A stretch of DNA of 32,713 nucleotides from Desulfohalobiaceae bacterium (GCA_021737615.1 JAIPDR010000019.1:1-32713), one strand, 5' to 3'; shown: positions 8,133 through 17,116, counted from the first letter of the stretch. Notes: generated by a model not told the origin, from the letters alone. Translations and numbers: made by a program.

Positions 8133-9848
8133 TTAATCCGTATTCGGCTTGACCCGGCAGATGGACCACAGGTTTCCGATGCCGCCGACCATCTGCTCCC
8201 ATCCCGAGAATTTAGTGTTTACGGCTTCGATTTCCTGAGGTTTGTACAGGGGGATATAGGGCAGATCCCTGATGATGATCTCCTGCATACGGTGGATAAG
8301 TTTTTGCCGTTTGTCCGGGTCCATGGCCGAGACGGACTGTGTAGCCAAGCTGTCGAATTCGGGGTTGTGGTAGCCGCTCATGTTCCAGCCCCGGGACTTG
8401 TCGTTGCGGGAGTGGAAAAAGCTCCGCAGATAGTCGGGATCCAGGGAAAGTTTGCCGTAGCCGAGGATAAAGGCGTCGAAGTCATGTTCTCCCTTGACCT
8501 TCTGCAAAAGGGCCCCAAAGGACATGGGCCTGGCAATGGCCGGGATACCCAGGTCGTTGAGCCATTCCTGGATCATGAGCCCGCAGGTGGCCCGGTTCGG
8601 GTCATAGTCAGCCGGCGGGGTCAGGATTACGAATTTCTGCATCTCCCGGCCGTTGGGAAGCAGGATTCCGGAAGGGTTGACCACCTTACCGTCCTCGTTC
8701 ACCGGCGGGGTCTTCCAGGAGTAGCCATTGTCCGCCAGGAGGCCGGTTGCTTTTTTGATTCGTCCTTCCCGGGGCAATCCCTGGCCGTAGCCGGGCAGGT
8801 TGTCGGCATGCCAGAAGGTATTCTCGGCAGGGACGATGGAGTCCATGCGGCTGGCATAACCCTGCAGGACACGCTTGACGAAGAAATCCTTGTCGGTGAC
8901 GATGGCCGTGGCCTGCCGCAGAGCACGGTCGGAGAAGGGTTCTTTTCTGACGTTGTAGCCCATAAAATAAAGGGCGCTTTTTTCACTGAGAAAGACTCTG
9001 ACATTCTTGTCTTTTTTGAGATCTTGCATATATCCGGGCTGGATTCCCCACCAGAGAAAGTCTATGTTTCCCTTCTTCAGGGCCAGGATGGCCACATCGG
9101 CGGTTCCGTAGATCTTGAACAGGATTTTATCGACATAGGGCCCCAGTTCACGCTGGTCGATGGTCTGGTTTTGCCCGAAGAAGTGCTCGTTCTTTTTGAA
9201 ATGCAGCGACGTCCCCTGCCTCCAGTCTTCAAGGACAAAGGGGCCGCAGCCGAGCGGGGATTCGATCTTGGTGTTGACCAGGGCGGTCAGGGGCTTCTCC
9301 TTGGTTTTGGCCTCTTCGGCCAGGGGCTCCCACTCCTTGCGGGAAACGATGTAGTTGACCAGGGTCCGGGTGGTAAAGATGGCTTTGGGTTCTTTGAGGT
9401 AAAATTTGACGGTTCTTTTATCCACGGCCTCGACCTTGCGCACGAAATCCCATTTGGAATAGTACCTGGGTACCTGGAACTCCTGGATGAGGTTGACCGT
9501 GAAGACGACGTCGTCTGCGGTCACCTCTGAACCGTCGGCCCATTTTGCCGGCCTGAGCCTGACGGTATAGGAGATCTCCTCGGAATCGTAAACCGGCATT
9601 GATTCGGCCAGCCACGGGGTGATGCGCAAGGTATCTGGGTCCCGATCATACAGGGGCTGATAGATCAGGGAAAGAGCCTTTCTGGAGTTGGCGTCGCTGG
9701 CCAGCCAGATATTCAGGGTCCTTGGCTCCTCGGAGATGCCTATGCGTAAGGTGGCTTCGCTTTCCCCAGCCTGTGCGGCTGGCAAAGAAATAGGCGACAA
9801 AAGCAGCAAAAAAAAGATCATATGAAAGACGCCTGAAAGCTTTTTCAT
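8133..9848 (-). CDS. Family 5 extracellular solute-binding protein
   Basis: A 571-aa periplasmic binding protein of the peptide/nickel/oligosaccharide family (SBP_bac_5). It has a Sec signal (MKKLSGVFHMIFFLLLLSPI) with likely cleavage after AQA, then the typical start of the mature protein (LRIGISEEPRTLNIW). Further family segments are YQPLYDRDPDTLRITPWLAES, WADGSEVTADDVVFTVNLI and the late DIPYIPLY-like element (RDLPYIPLYKP). I chose the second ATG, at 9848, because GGAGG lies 5 bases upstream of it; the ATG at 9860 overlaps that site. The gene starts 15 bases after the stop of the ATP-grasp gene, which ties the importer to the upstream genes. The family also binds beta-linked oligosaccharides, so the ligand is open. 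Confidence 0.88.
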   Translation of the reverse strand: MKKLSGVFHMIFFLLLLSPISLPAAQAGESEATLRIGISEEPRTLNIWLASDANSRKALSLIYQPLYDRDPDTLRITPWLAESMPVYDSEEISYTVRLRPAKWADGSEVTADDVVFTVNLIQEFQVPRYYSKWDFVRKVEAVDKRTVKFYLKEPKAIFTTRTLVNYIVSRKEWEPLAEEAKTKEKPLTALVNTKIESPLGCGPFVLEDWRQGTSLHFKKNEHFFGQNQTIDQRELGPYVDKILFKIYGTADVAILALKKGNIDFLWWGIQPGYMQDLKKDKNVRVFLSEKSALYFMGYNVRKEPFSDRALRQATAIVTDKDFFVKRVLQGYASRMDSIVPAENTFWHADNLPGYGQGLPREGRIKKATGLLADNGYSWKTPPVNEDGKVVNPSGILLPNGREMQKFVILTPPADYDPNRATCGLMIQEWLNDLGIPAIARPMSFGALLQKVKGEHDFDAFILGYGKLSLDPDYLRSFFHSRNDKSRGWNMSGYHNPEFDSLATQSVSAMDPDKRQKLIHRMQEIIIRDLPYIPLYKPQEIEAVNTKFSGWEQMVGGIGNLWSICRVKPNTD

Positions 9849-9863
9849 AAGAACCTCCATGTT

Positions 9864-10868
9864 TCAATTGGGTTGCATGGGCCTTCTTGGGTGCATATCC
9901 ATTCTTTCCACGAAATCAATGAGCTTCGTCTCCAGCCTGGTCTTGTCCAGCCGGTTGATCCTGGGAATGCCGCCGGGACTTATGCAGTTGATTTCAATCA
10001 GTTTGCCGTCTATCAGATCCAGACCCACAAAATAGAGTCCGTCCCGGCGCAGCCTGGGTTTGATGGTTTCGCAGACGGCCCGCTCCTTTGGGGTTATCGC
10101 ATGTTTGAAAGCTCTGCCCCCGGCGTGGATGTTGGTCCTGAAACTGCCGTCAGGCGGTTTTCTGCGCATAGCTCCCAGAATTTCGCCGTTTAAAAGCAGG
10201 ATCCTGACATCTCCCTGGTCCTTGACCGCTTTGATGTATTCCTGAACCATAATCTGCTCTCGTTCTCCGTAAGGCCTGTGCGCTCCGACATAGTAGTTGA
10301 TCAGGGAATTCAAGTTTTCCGGGTCCCTGGTGCTGACCTTGATGATACCCTGTCCTCCGAACCTGCACAAAGGCTTGATGACCATGTCTCCGCCGAAGTT
10401 GTCGATGATCTTGCGCAGCCGCGGCGGGTCCCTGGAAATGTGGGTCTCGGGTATGAGGTCGCCGAAATTTAAAATGTACATCTTGCTGTTGCCCAGAATC
10501 ATGCCGCAGGGATCATTGACCATGAAGACCTGGTCGGAGATCGGGGCCAGGAGTTCCATGGTGCTGTAATTCAAGGGGGGATCCTTTCTGAGAAAGAGGA
10601 CGTCGAGTTCGGTCAGGGTCTCAAAGCTCAGGGTTTCTTTCTGCTGCTGGGCAATGATCCTTGTCCAGTACTGTTTAAGGGACAAATCGGCAGAGACGGT
10701 GATGTCCTTCATCCGGGCCACGATCTTCTGATTCCTGACATAAATGTCGTGGGGCTCTAAAAAAAAGACGGAATGCCCCCGTTGATTGCACTCATACATC
10801 AAGGAAGCGGTTGTTTCGAAAAAGGGATCAATGCTTTCCAGTCTATCCATTAAAAAGGCTATTTGCAT
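9864..10868 (-). CDS. gshB: Glutathione-synthetase-like ATP-grasp ligase
   Basis: A 334-aa protein resembling prokaryotic glutathione synthetase, which joins gamma-glutamylcysteine and glycine using ATP. Visible features are the N-terminal pre-ATP-grasp domain starting IAFLMDRLESIDPFFETT, the substrate-domain segment VLFLRKDPPLNYSTMELL, and the ATP-grasp nucleotide segment (MVIKPLCRFGGQGI). These are followed by MVQEYI, DVRILLLNGEILGAMRRKP, FRTNIHAGG, and the metal-binding end (FVGLDLIDGKLIEINCISP). Length is slightly above E. coli GshB (about 315 aa). No gshA is seen nearby. It lies 81 bases after the translocase-like gene and 15 bases before the binding-protein gene. A related ATP-grasp peptide ligase is the main alternative, and the operon context makes a non-housekeeping role possible. 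Confidence 0.75.
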   Translation of the reverse strand: MQIAFLMDRLESIDPFFETTASLMYECNQRGHSVFFLEPHDIYVRNQKIVARMKDITVSADLSLKQYWTRIIAQQQKETLSFETLTELDVLFLRKDPPLNYSTMELLAPISDQVFMVNDPCGMILGNSKMYILNFGDLIPETHISRDPPRLRKIIDNFGGDMVIKPLCRFGGQGIIKVSTRDPENLNSLINYYVGAHRPYGEREQIMVQEYIKAVKDQGDVRILLLNGEILGAMRRKPPDGSFRTNIHAGGRAFKHAITPKERAVCETIKPRLRRDGLYFVGLDLIDGKLIEINCISPGGIPRINRLDKTRLETKLIDFVERMDMHPRRPMQPN

Positions 10869-10949
10869 CAGACTTCAGACCTCGTGCAGTCATGGCGATG
10901 AAGACGTATCGGCTTAAGATGACCGATTTGATTTCCCTGCTGGCCGGGA

Positions 10950-13900
10950 TCAAGCCCCACCCTGGGTCAGTTTCGATTGAAGATTGCGGAGGCGATGACT
11001 CAAGGCGGTACAGATCTGCAGGGCGATTCTCGGGTATTCCCTGACCAGTTCGTTGAACTCCTGTTTGTGCAGGACCAGAAAACGAGACGGCCGTTTGGTA
11101 CGAATGGTGGCCGAGCGTCTGGCCTCTTCGAACAGAGCCATTTCTCCGAAGTAGTTTCCGACCTCCATGGTATCCAGCCGGATCTCCTTATCTCTCTGCT
11201 GCTTGACCACTTCCACCTCCCCGGCAATGATCAGGAAAACCTGTTCACCCTGTTCACCTTCCTTGATCACGATCTCCCCTTGGGGATAGTCCTTTTCTTC
11301 GGTGACCGCAGCGATGGCGCCGAGTTCGCTCACGGTAAGGTCGGAAAAGATGGCGATTTTTTTCAAGAGAAGTATCTTGTCCGCAGTAGTAAGTCTATTA
11401 TCCATGACTTGTTCCTCTGAGTCAACCTCGTTCAAGAATTGATCAACAACCTGTTCGGCCAGTTGTCTGAGGTGGGGATTTGGCGAGGACAGCAGCTTGT
11501 TCAGAAACTCAGTGTGTTGCTTGGCCTCTTGATCCAGGTCTTTTAAAAGATTAAGGGCCAGCAGGACTTCTATCCAGTCCTTTTCTTGCAGAAGCGCTGG
11601 AAAGAGGAGTTTCGAAGGGGAATCGTACCCGGGGAGCTTGAAGAATTGCCTGCCTGCGGCCAGGGTCTGGTACAGGGAGGAACCCTCGATCAAAGGCAGA
11701 AACATCTCAAAGAGCTTTCTGTCCATGATATCGCCGAGGAGTTCGATGCTGTTGGCTTTTTGCCGGGAATCCCGGGAGAAGAGGCCCATGAACACGGTGC
11801 GCATCCTGCTGTCCTGGCTGTGGATGGCCATGACCCGGAGGATATCCTCCAGCAGGCGATTTTTTTTCTGATAGAGGTGTTCCCGGAGCAAATCCTTGCG
11901 GTGGTTTTCCGGCATCTGGTCCAGGGCCCGGGCTTTGGCCAGGTAAGTGTAGGCCTCTTCCAGTCCCTCCCTGGTGAAGCGGTAGAGATCCAGGTCTCGG
12001 ATATTAAGGTTTTCCAGCAGATCAAACACGGCCTCCCGAAGACGCCTGTTGGGCCGGCCCAGAGATTCTATGAGGGTCTGGCCGTTCACGTAATCCCCGT
12101 TTTTGATCTTTTCCTTGGCCAGTTCCCGGATAGAGGCTTCCGGATCGCCCAGAAAGTTGATTGTTTTCTTTAATATGTTTTCGTTTGTGATATTCAGGAC
12201 TTGAAGGGCGGATAAACGAATTTGCGGCTGGGGATGGTTCAGATAATCCAAGGCCAGATCGTTGAGACCTGACTGGTCGAGTTTGGACAGGGCCTTGAGG
12301 ATGTCTGCGATGAGGTGGTCGCGGCTTTCGTCTTTGAGCATGGTCTTCAACCCGGAAACGAAATATTCGTCTCCGGACTCTCCGGCGGCTATAATTCCCG
12401 CCCTTTGCCGCCGGTGGTCTCCGGAATCCAGCCAGGAGTCCAGGAGGGATCTGTAGTTTTCAGGTGAAATCTGATACAGGCACCCGGCGGCCTGGCCTCT
12501 GACTTCAGGGTGGGAGTCCTCGAGGAAGGATTTTAGGTCAAGGATGTCCTTGTCAGGAGGATCGATGCGTTTGATGGTCTTCAGGACAGCCACGGTCAGT
12601 TCCGGAATATTCGGATCGATGAGCTCCTTGAGGCGCCTGGCAGTGTCGGGCCCGGGATGATCGGAGAGCATGTCCAGCAGTTGAATTCGGGTCCGGACGT
12701 CTTGTTTGTCCAGGACGGACAAAATGAGCCGGTCGAGATTTTTCACATTCAGATTTTTCAGAAGCCGGGCATACCACAGGGCGTCAGCGCCTTTTGCCTG
12801 GAGGAATGATTCGATCAGTTCATCTCCAACCGCATCCGCTTTAAAGAGATTGCCCAGGTTTTCTTCTTCAAGGCTCTTTAGGTCCAGGAGGTTCTTGGAG
12901 ATAAGGTCCATAAGGATGGAGGCATACCTTTTTTTGAGTATAAAGGGAGCTATCACCCAGGCCAGGACAAAGGGCAGGGCTACCAAAGACAAGTAGCGGG
13001 GATGGAAGTAATTCGCCGAGGCCAGGATGAGGCCGGAGCCAAGAAACAGTCCCGCCCTGACCACCGTCCCCCTGAGGAAAGGCCTGACCAGGGCCCGGTA
13101 AGATTCAGGGAAGAGACCGATGAGAATCGAGTTGGCCGGTATGTTGATGGTGGTCCGCAAAATATTGGTCGACATTCTGGCATATACGGCCGAGAAGATG
13201 TCAAAACGCAATAAAAAGGCCATAAAGGCGATCATGTAGTTGAAAGGATGAAACATGAGAGCCACCGGCAGCCCGAAGCGTCCATAAAGCCTGCCGACAA
13301 AGAGCAGAATGACCAGGTTGATGATGTTCAGGATTCCCCGGAAGTAGCCGAAAAACTCCAGCATCCCCGATTCAGTGGCAAAGTATTCATTCACGGCAAA
13401 ATTGAACTGGTAGTTCATGATGGGGATGACCACATTGGGCATGAAGGACAGAATGAGCACGATCTTGAGCAGGGCCGATTCCCGGAGCAGGGGCAGGACC
13501 TTCTTGAGTTCTTCGAGCATCGGGGTCCGCTCGCTGGATTTTTCCCTTTGTTTTTTTGCTCGGGGCTGCTGGGGGACTTGCCGGCTCATGCCTGTCAGGA
13601 GCAGGGCTCCCAGCAGGGTGATGCCCAGATAGACAAAAAGCATATTGTCGAACCTGAAAGCCCGAGCCAGGTAAGGGGTTCCGAAACTGCCGATGATCAG
13701 GCCGATTACCCCGCCGGCGGTCAACAGGGGAAAGATCCTTTTCGACTGTCTGGTGTTGAAGAGGTCGTTGGCCAGATTCCAGAACAGAAGGGCCTGCAGC
13801 AGTTCGAACTGGCTCTTGAGCATGAACAGGACGGGGTAGATCAAGTCGTAGCCCAAGGGAATCAGGAAGCGGATGGCGGCGACGCTCGCCCCGCAGAAGA

Positions 13901-14165
13901 CAAAGAGATAGGCCAGAAGTTTGGCCCCGGGCAGTCTGGCCATGATGGCGGCCAGGATGCCGGTGACCACCAGGGTGGCTATGGAGTTGAGCATGTTCAC
14001 GATGGGCAGGTACTCAACCCCGTAACGCTTTAAAAAGGTTGTTTCCGCGTAATTGTTTAAGATCATTCCCGAGCTGCGGACCAGAAAAAGCAGGGCCGCG
14101 GTCCACAGGAAGATGGCGATCTCCTCCTCATAGAGTTTGAACCAATTGAGCAGAACGTCCCGCAT
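10950..14165 (-). CDS. Nucleotide-translocase-like membrane protein fused to HEAT repeats and a cyclic-nucleotide-binding domain
   Basis: A 1071-aa three-part protein. Residues 1 to about 420 contain roughly eleven or twelve hydrophobic segments resembling the ATP/ADP translocase (NTT/Npt) fold of the major facilitator superfamily, for example FLWTAALLFLVRSSGMILNN and FPLLTAGGVIGLIIGSFG. Residues about 460-900 are helical HEAT-like repeats (such as SHPEVRGQAAGCL and HPQPQIRLSALQVL). The last 140 residues form a cyclic-nucleotide-binding domain with the phosphate-binding cassette FGEMALFEEARRSATIRT. I chose the ATG at 14165, which overlaps the stop of the upstream gene by one base (TGATG); a longer frame from 14300 would overlap it by 136 bases. 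The architecture suggests a transporter or signalling membrane protein gated by cAMP or cGMP. The transported molecule is unknown. Confidence 0.8.
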   Translation of the reverse strand: MRDVLLNWFKLYEEEIAIFLWTAALLFLVRSSGMILNNYAETTFLKRYGVEYLPIVNMLNSIATLVVTGILAAIMARLPGAKLLAYLFVFCGASVAAIRFLIPLGYDLIYPVLFMLKSQFELLQALLFWNLANDLFNTRQSKRIFPLLTAGGVIGLIIGSFGTPYLARAFRFDNMLFVYLGITLLGALLLTGMSRQVPQQPRAKKQREKSSERTPMLEELKKVLPLLRESALLKIVLILSFMPNVVIPIMNYQFNFAVNEYFATESGMLEFFGYFRGILNIINLVILLFVGRLYGRFGLPVALMFHPFNYMIAFMAFLLRFDIFSAVYARMSTNILRTTINIPANSILIGLFPESYRALVRPFLRGTVVRAGLFLGSGLILASANYFHPRYLSLVALPFVLAWVIAPFILKKRYASILMDLISKNLLDLKSLEEENLGNLFKADAVGDELIESFLQAKGADALWYARLLKNLNVKNLDRLILSVLDKQDVRTRIQLLDMLSDHPGPDTARRLKELIDPNIPELTVAVLKTIKRIDPPDKDILDLKSFLEDSHPEVRGQAAGCLYQISPENYRSLLDSWLDSGDHRRQRAGIIAAGESGDEYFVSGLKTMLKDESRDHLIADILKALSKLDQSGLNDLALDYLNHPQPQIRLSALQVLNITNENILKKTINFLGDPEASIRELAKEKIKNGDYVNGQTLIESLGRPNRRLREAVFDLLENLNIRDLDLYRFTREGLEEAYTYLAKARALDQMPENHRKDLLREHLYQKKNRLLEDILRVMAIHSQDSRMRTVFMGLFSRDSRQKANSIELLGDIMDRKLFEMFLPLIEGSSLYQTLAAGRQFFKLPGYDSPSKLLFPALLQEKDWIEVLLALNLLKDLDQEAKQHTEFLNKLLSSPNPHLRQLAEQVVDQFLNEVDSEEQVMDNRLTTADKILLLKKIAIFSDLTVSELGAIAAVTEEKDYPQGEIVIKEGEQGEQVFLIIAGEVEVVKQQRDKEIRLDTMEVGNYFGEMALFEEARRSATIRTKRPSRFLVLHKQEFNELVREYPRIALQICTALSHRLRNLQSKLTQGGA

Positions 14166-14989
14166 CAGGGGGCCTCTTTGACCAGCCTGAAACCGGTGGT
14201 CCTGAATCTGGAAGAGGGATGGGCATAGGCCCGGTTGGCACAGCGCAGGGCCGAGCCGTGGCTGAACCAGCTGCCTCCCCTGCGGATGCGGCGGCTGCAT
14301 TCATAGGTCCCCCGCTCCACCATGGAGGTGTAGCTTCCGAAACAGTCATGGCACCATTCCCAGACATTGCCGTGCATGTCATAGAGTCCCCAGGGATTGG
14401 GGGCATAGCTCCTGACCGGGGCCGGTTCGTTGGCTTGCAGCCCTTTGGAGGCGACAAAGGCGACGCACTGGTCGTGCTTGGAGGCATTGTTGCCGTACAT
14501 GGCCCGGGAACAATCTATTTCATCTCCCCAGCTGTAGGCCGTCTCTGTCCCGGCCCGGCAGGCGTATTCCCATTCGGCCTCGCCGGGAAGCCGGTAGGTC
14601 TCTCCTGTGCGGTGGTTCAGTTTGTCGATAAACGACTGGCAATCGTGCCAGGAGACCTTGGTCACCGGCGCATCCTTGGGGCCTTTCCTGGGAAAAAGCC
14701 ATTTTTTGCCCATGACGGCCCACCACTGTTTTAAGGTTACTTCGGTGGTCTGGAGATAGAACGCTTTTTCGATCCGTATCTCGTGCTGCTTTTCGCTTTC
14801 ATTTCGATACGGTTCCTCCTCCGGGCTGCCCATCAAAAACGACCCCGGCTCGATCAGGACAAACTCCATGCCCAGTGAGTTGGTGAAGGTCTTATTTTGC
14901 CCTGCCGCCAGGGTCGATAAAAGAAAAACAAAGATGAGTAACGCCAGGAGCAATACATCTTTTCGAACGAGTCTACGGTGGCGGGTCAT
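14165..14989 (-). CDS. Secreted formylglycine-generating-enzyme-like (SUMF1 domain) protein
   Basis: A 274-aa protein with an N-terminal signal or anchor (residues about 11-29, DVLLLALLIFVFLLSTLAAG). A full FGE-sulfatase fold follows: LGMEFVLIEPGSFLMGS, FYLQTTEVTLKQWWAVM, YRLPGEAEWEYACRAGT, GLYDMHGNVWEWCHDCFG, IRRGGSWFS and TTGFRLV. Genuine FGE oxidises a sulfatase cysteine using a copper-binding cysteine pair in the segment before the final GFR. Here that segment has only one cysteine (ALRCANRAYAHP), so catalysis as FGE is doubtful; other cysteines could form disulfides. I prefer the ATG at 14989 (GGAG 6 bases upstream, clean signal peptide). The ATG at 15067, which overlaps the upstream stop as ATGA, would add 26 residues. 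No sulfatase gene is in the window. Confidence 0.78.
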   Translation of the reverse strand: MTRHRRLVRKDVLLLALLIFVFLLSTLAAGQNKTFTNSLGMEFVLIEPGSFLMGSPEEEPYRNESEKQHEIRIEKAFYLQTTEVTLKQWWAVMGKKWLFPRKGPKDAPVTKVSWHDCQSFIDKLNHRTGETYRLPGEAEWEYACRAGTETAYSWGDEIDCSRAMYGNNASKHDQCVAFVASKGLQANEPAPVRSYAPNPWGLYDMHGNVWEWCHDCFGSYTSMVERGTYECSRRIRRGGSWFSHGSALRCANRAYAHPSSRFRTTGFRLVKEAP

Positions 14990-15063
14990 AGGCTTCTCCA
15001 TACGTGTTGCCAAGGGGCGTCTCTGAGCTTTATTGTAACCGAAAAACAAGGGGCGTTTCCCGG

Positions 15064-17055
15064 TCATTCCTTGATGTCCCCGGGGAGCAATCTCCTGGTG
15101 CTCTCCGGCTGGTGGAAGAAATGCCGGTGCTTGGAGTAGGGGTAGGAAATCCCGATGGCCGCCCGGGTGAAGGCTAGATGGTCGTTTCCTTTCAGTGCAA
15201 ACCGATTGGAAACCCCCATGAAGCGGTCGGCATACAGGAGGTGCTCTTCCCTTTTGTCGAGTTTCTCCCCTAAAAAGAAATAGCCGAACCAGTTGTGGGC
15301 GTACCCGACCCGTTTGCCCTGATCCGGATCAAAGTCCAGGCTGATCATGAGCTCCTTCTGGTAGGCGAGCAGGTCCCGGATGGCCGGGTCCCTTGAAATG
15401 TTTGCGTCGACGAGAAATTCCGCCAGAGACTCGTAAAAATCGTCCGCGTGCTCGGCGATCCAGAGCCAGAGGTAGGTCCAGATTTGCCAGGCTTTCCTTT
15501 TGGGGTTGTAGCCGCAGAGAAAGGCCATCATGTCCGGCTGGGTGAGCAAGCGGTGGATCTGAGGCATATCAGGATCCCTGTAGAAATCGAAGATCAGCCG
15601 CCGGACGCGCTGCAGCCCCTTGAAGCAGGTCTTGCCGGACTCGAGGGCCGTGTTCAGGAGCCCCTCATAGAAGGTGCGAAAAGAGACCCCGTGCTCCTGG
15701 TGAAGGTAGCGGGACAGAAAACGGGTGAAACCTCCGTTATGCAGGGCCTGGACGGTTTCAGCAAAGAGGAGGCAATAGGCCATGTCGGCTGCGGGCATGG
15801 CTGCGGTCTCGAAGACCAGTTCCACTTCCTCCCTGACCTGTCCCGGGGAGACCAGGCGCATGGGCCGCATTCCGGTCTTGATTCCGAATTTTTCGCGGTT
15901 TTCAGGGCGGCTGAGTGGGGCGTTGGGGAGCAGGGTCAGTTCAAAGACCCGCACATCATCGTGGATGCCGATTTCAAAAAGAGAGCAGATTCCGTTTACA
16001 AAGGTATGCCTCGTTTCAGTGGGCAGACCCAGGATCAATTCGGTGTAGGTTGGAATGCCCTGCTGGTCGTATCTCTTTTTTAGCTCCTGGTAATGCCTGA
16101 TGCCGATCTGTTTGCGGTTGACGGCCTGCAGGACATCCAGATCGACGCTCTGCATGGACAGGGTGGTTCCCCAGAGCATCGCGTTTTCGTGCAGCATCCG
16201 GCTGATCTCAAAGACATTATCGTTGGACGTCTTGGCGAACTGGATCCTGACCCGCTGCGGATAGCCGTAAGTCTTCTTGGCCCGGACCAGGAGCCTGGCC
16301 AACTCCACGTCCCGCTCGAAGATCCCGAAGTTGCAGTCCGTGATGTAGATGTCTTGGATCTGCTTGCGGGCCAGATACTCGATCTCCCGGGCCGCCTTGT
16401 CGAAAGAGTGGAGCCTGAGCCGGTTCATGGTCCGGACACCCCAGTCGCAGAAGCTGCAGGAATAGGGGCAGCCCCGGTTCGTTTCCCAGAGTGCGATGCG
16501 GGCCTGGCTGCTTTCGGCAAAAAAGGGTTCGAACATCCCTTGAAGATAGGGGCTGGGGATGGGCAGCTCTTTGGGAAGAACAGGGTCTTTCCCGGTCTGC
16601 AAGGCGAAGCCGTCCTGGTTGATGCTGATTCCGGATATTTTTTTTATATCCGGATTTTCTTGTATAAATTCGACCAGAAGTGCTTCCAGGGCCAGTTCTC
16701 CTTCGTTGTGCACAAGGACGTCCACAAATGGGTGTTCATGGAAATAGGAGGCGCTTTCCGCAGGGACATGGGGACCTCCGAAGACGACCCGGCAGCCGGG
16801 GTATGTTCGTTTCACTTCCCGGGCCAGGGCCAGGTGGTGGTTGTGATTCCAGACATAACAGGAAGCGCAGAGTACCGAAGGCTCTGCGATCCGCTCCAGG
16901 ATGTCCTGTATGGGTTCAAAGCGCCAGATAGGAGGGATCCATTGGTAGTTTTCCCGGACGCAAGGGTTTTTTTCGGCATAGCTGCGCAGGGTGCCGTAAG
17001 CGAAAGGCACGAACTGTATAGGGTTGAGACAGAGAAAATAGATCTTACGTACCAT
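15064..17055 (-). CDS. B12-binding-domain radical SAM protein
   Basis: A 663-aa protein of the cobalamin-dependent-type radical SAM group. The N-terminal 150 residues form a Rossmann-like B12-binding domain (GCRVVFGGPHVPAESASYF, VDVLVHNEGELALEALL) but lack the DxHxxG motif of base-off cobalamin binders. The radical SAM cluster motif CPYSCSFC (Cys196, 200, 203) is intact and is preceded by WETNRG. The barrel includes DIYITDCNFGIF and YTELILGLPTET. A C-terminal extension of about 250 residues is not recognised. Relatives methylate or rearrange unactivated carbons in natural products, hopanoids or peptides; the substrate is unknown. It is the first gene of the long minus-strand run, and its stop overlaps a possible start of the next gene. 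Confidence 0.82.
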   Translation of the reverse strand: MVRKIYFLCLNPIQFVPFAYGTLRSYAEKNPCVRENYQWIPPIWRFEPIQDILERIAEPSVLCASCYVWNHNHHLALAREVKRTYPGCRVVFGGPHVPAESASYFHEHPFVDVLVHNEGELALEALLVEFIQENPDIKKISGISINQDGFALQTGKDPVLPKELPIPSPYLQGMFEPFFAESSQARIALWETNRGCPYSCSFCDWGVRTMNRLRLHSFDKAAREIEYLARKQIQDIYITDCNFGIFERDVELARLLVRAKKTYGYPQRVRIQFAKTSNDNVFEISRMLHENAMLWGTTLSMQSVDLDVLQAVNRKQIGIRHYQELKKRYDQQGIPTYTELILGLPTETRHTFVNGICSLFEIGIHDDVRVFELTLLPNAPLSRPENREKFGIKTGMRPMRLVSPGQVREEVELVFETAAMPAADMAYCLLFAETVQALHNGGFTRFLSRYLHQEHGVSFRTFYEGLLNTALESGKTCFKGLQRVRRLIFDFYRDPDMPQIHRLLTQPDMMAFLCGYNPKRKAWQIWTYLWLWIAEHADDFYESLAEFLVDANISRDPAIRDLLAYQKELMISLDFDPDQGKRVGYAHNWFGYFFLGEKLDKREEHLLYADRFMGVSNRFALKGNDHLAFTRAAIGISYPYSKHRHFFHQPESTRRLLPGDIKE

Positions 17056-17116
17056 GGCCCGTGTCCTTTATTTGGGATAGCCTCTATCCGGAGGCGCCGT
17101 GAAAAAGTATCTAGAA

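Noticed and set aside
7947-9530. Long plus-strand open frame opposite the binding-protein gene
   Set aside because: The opposite strand encodes an unmistakable family 5 binding protein; the plus-strand translation is low-complexity and unlike any family.
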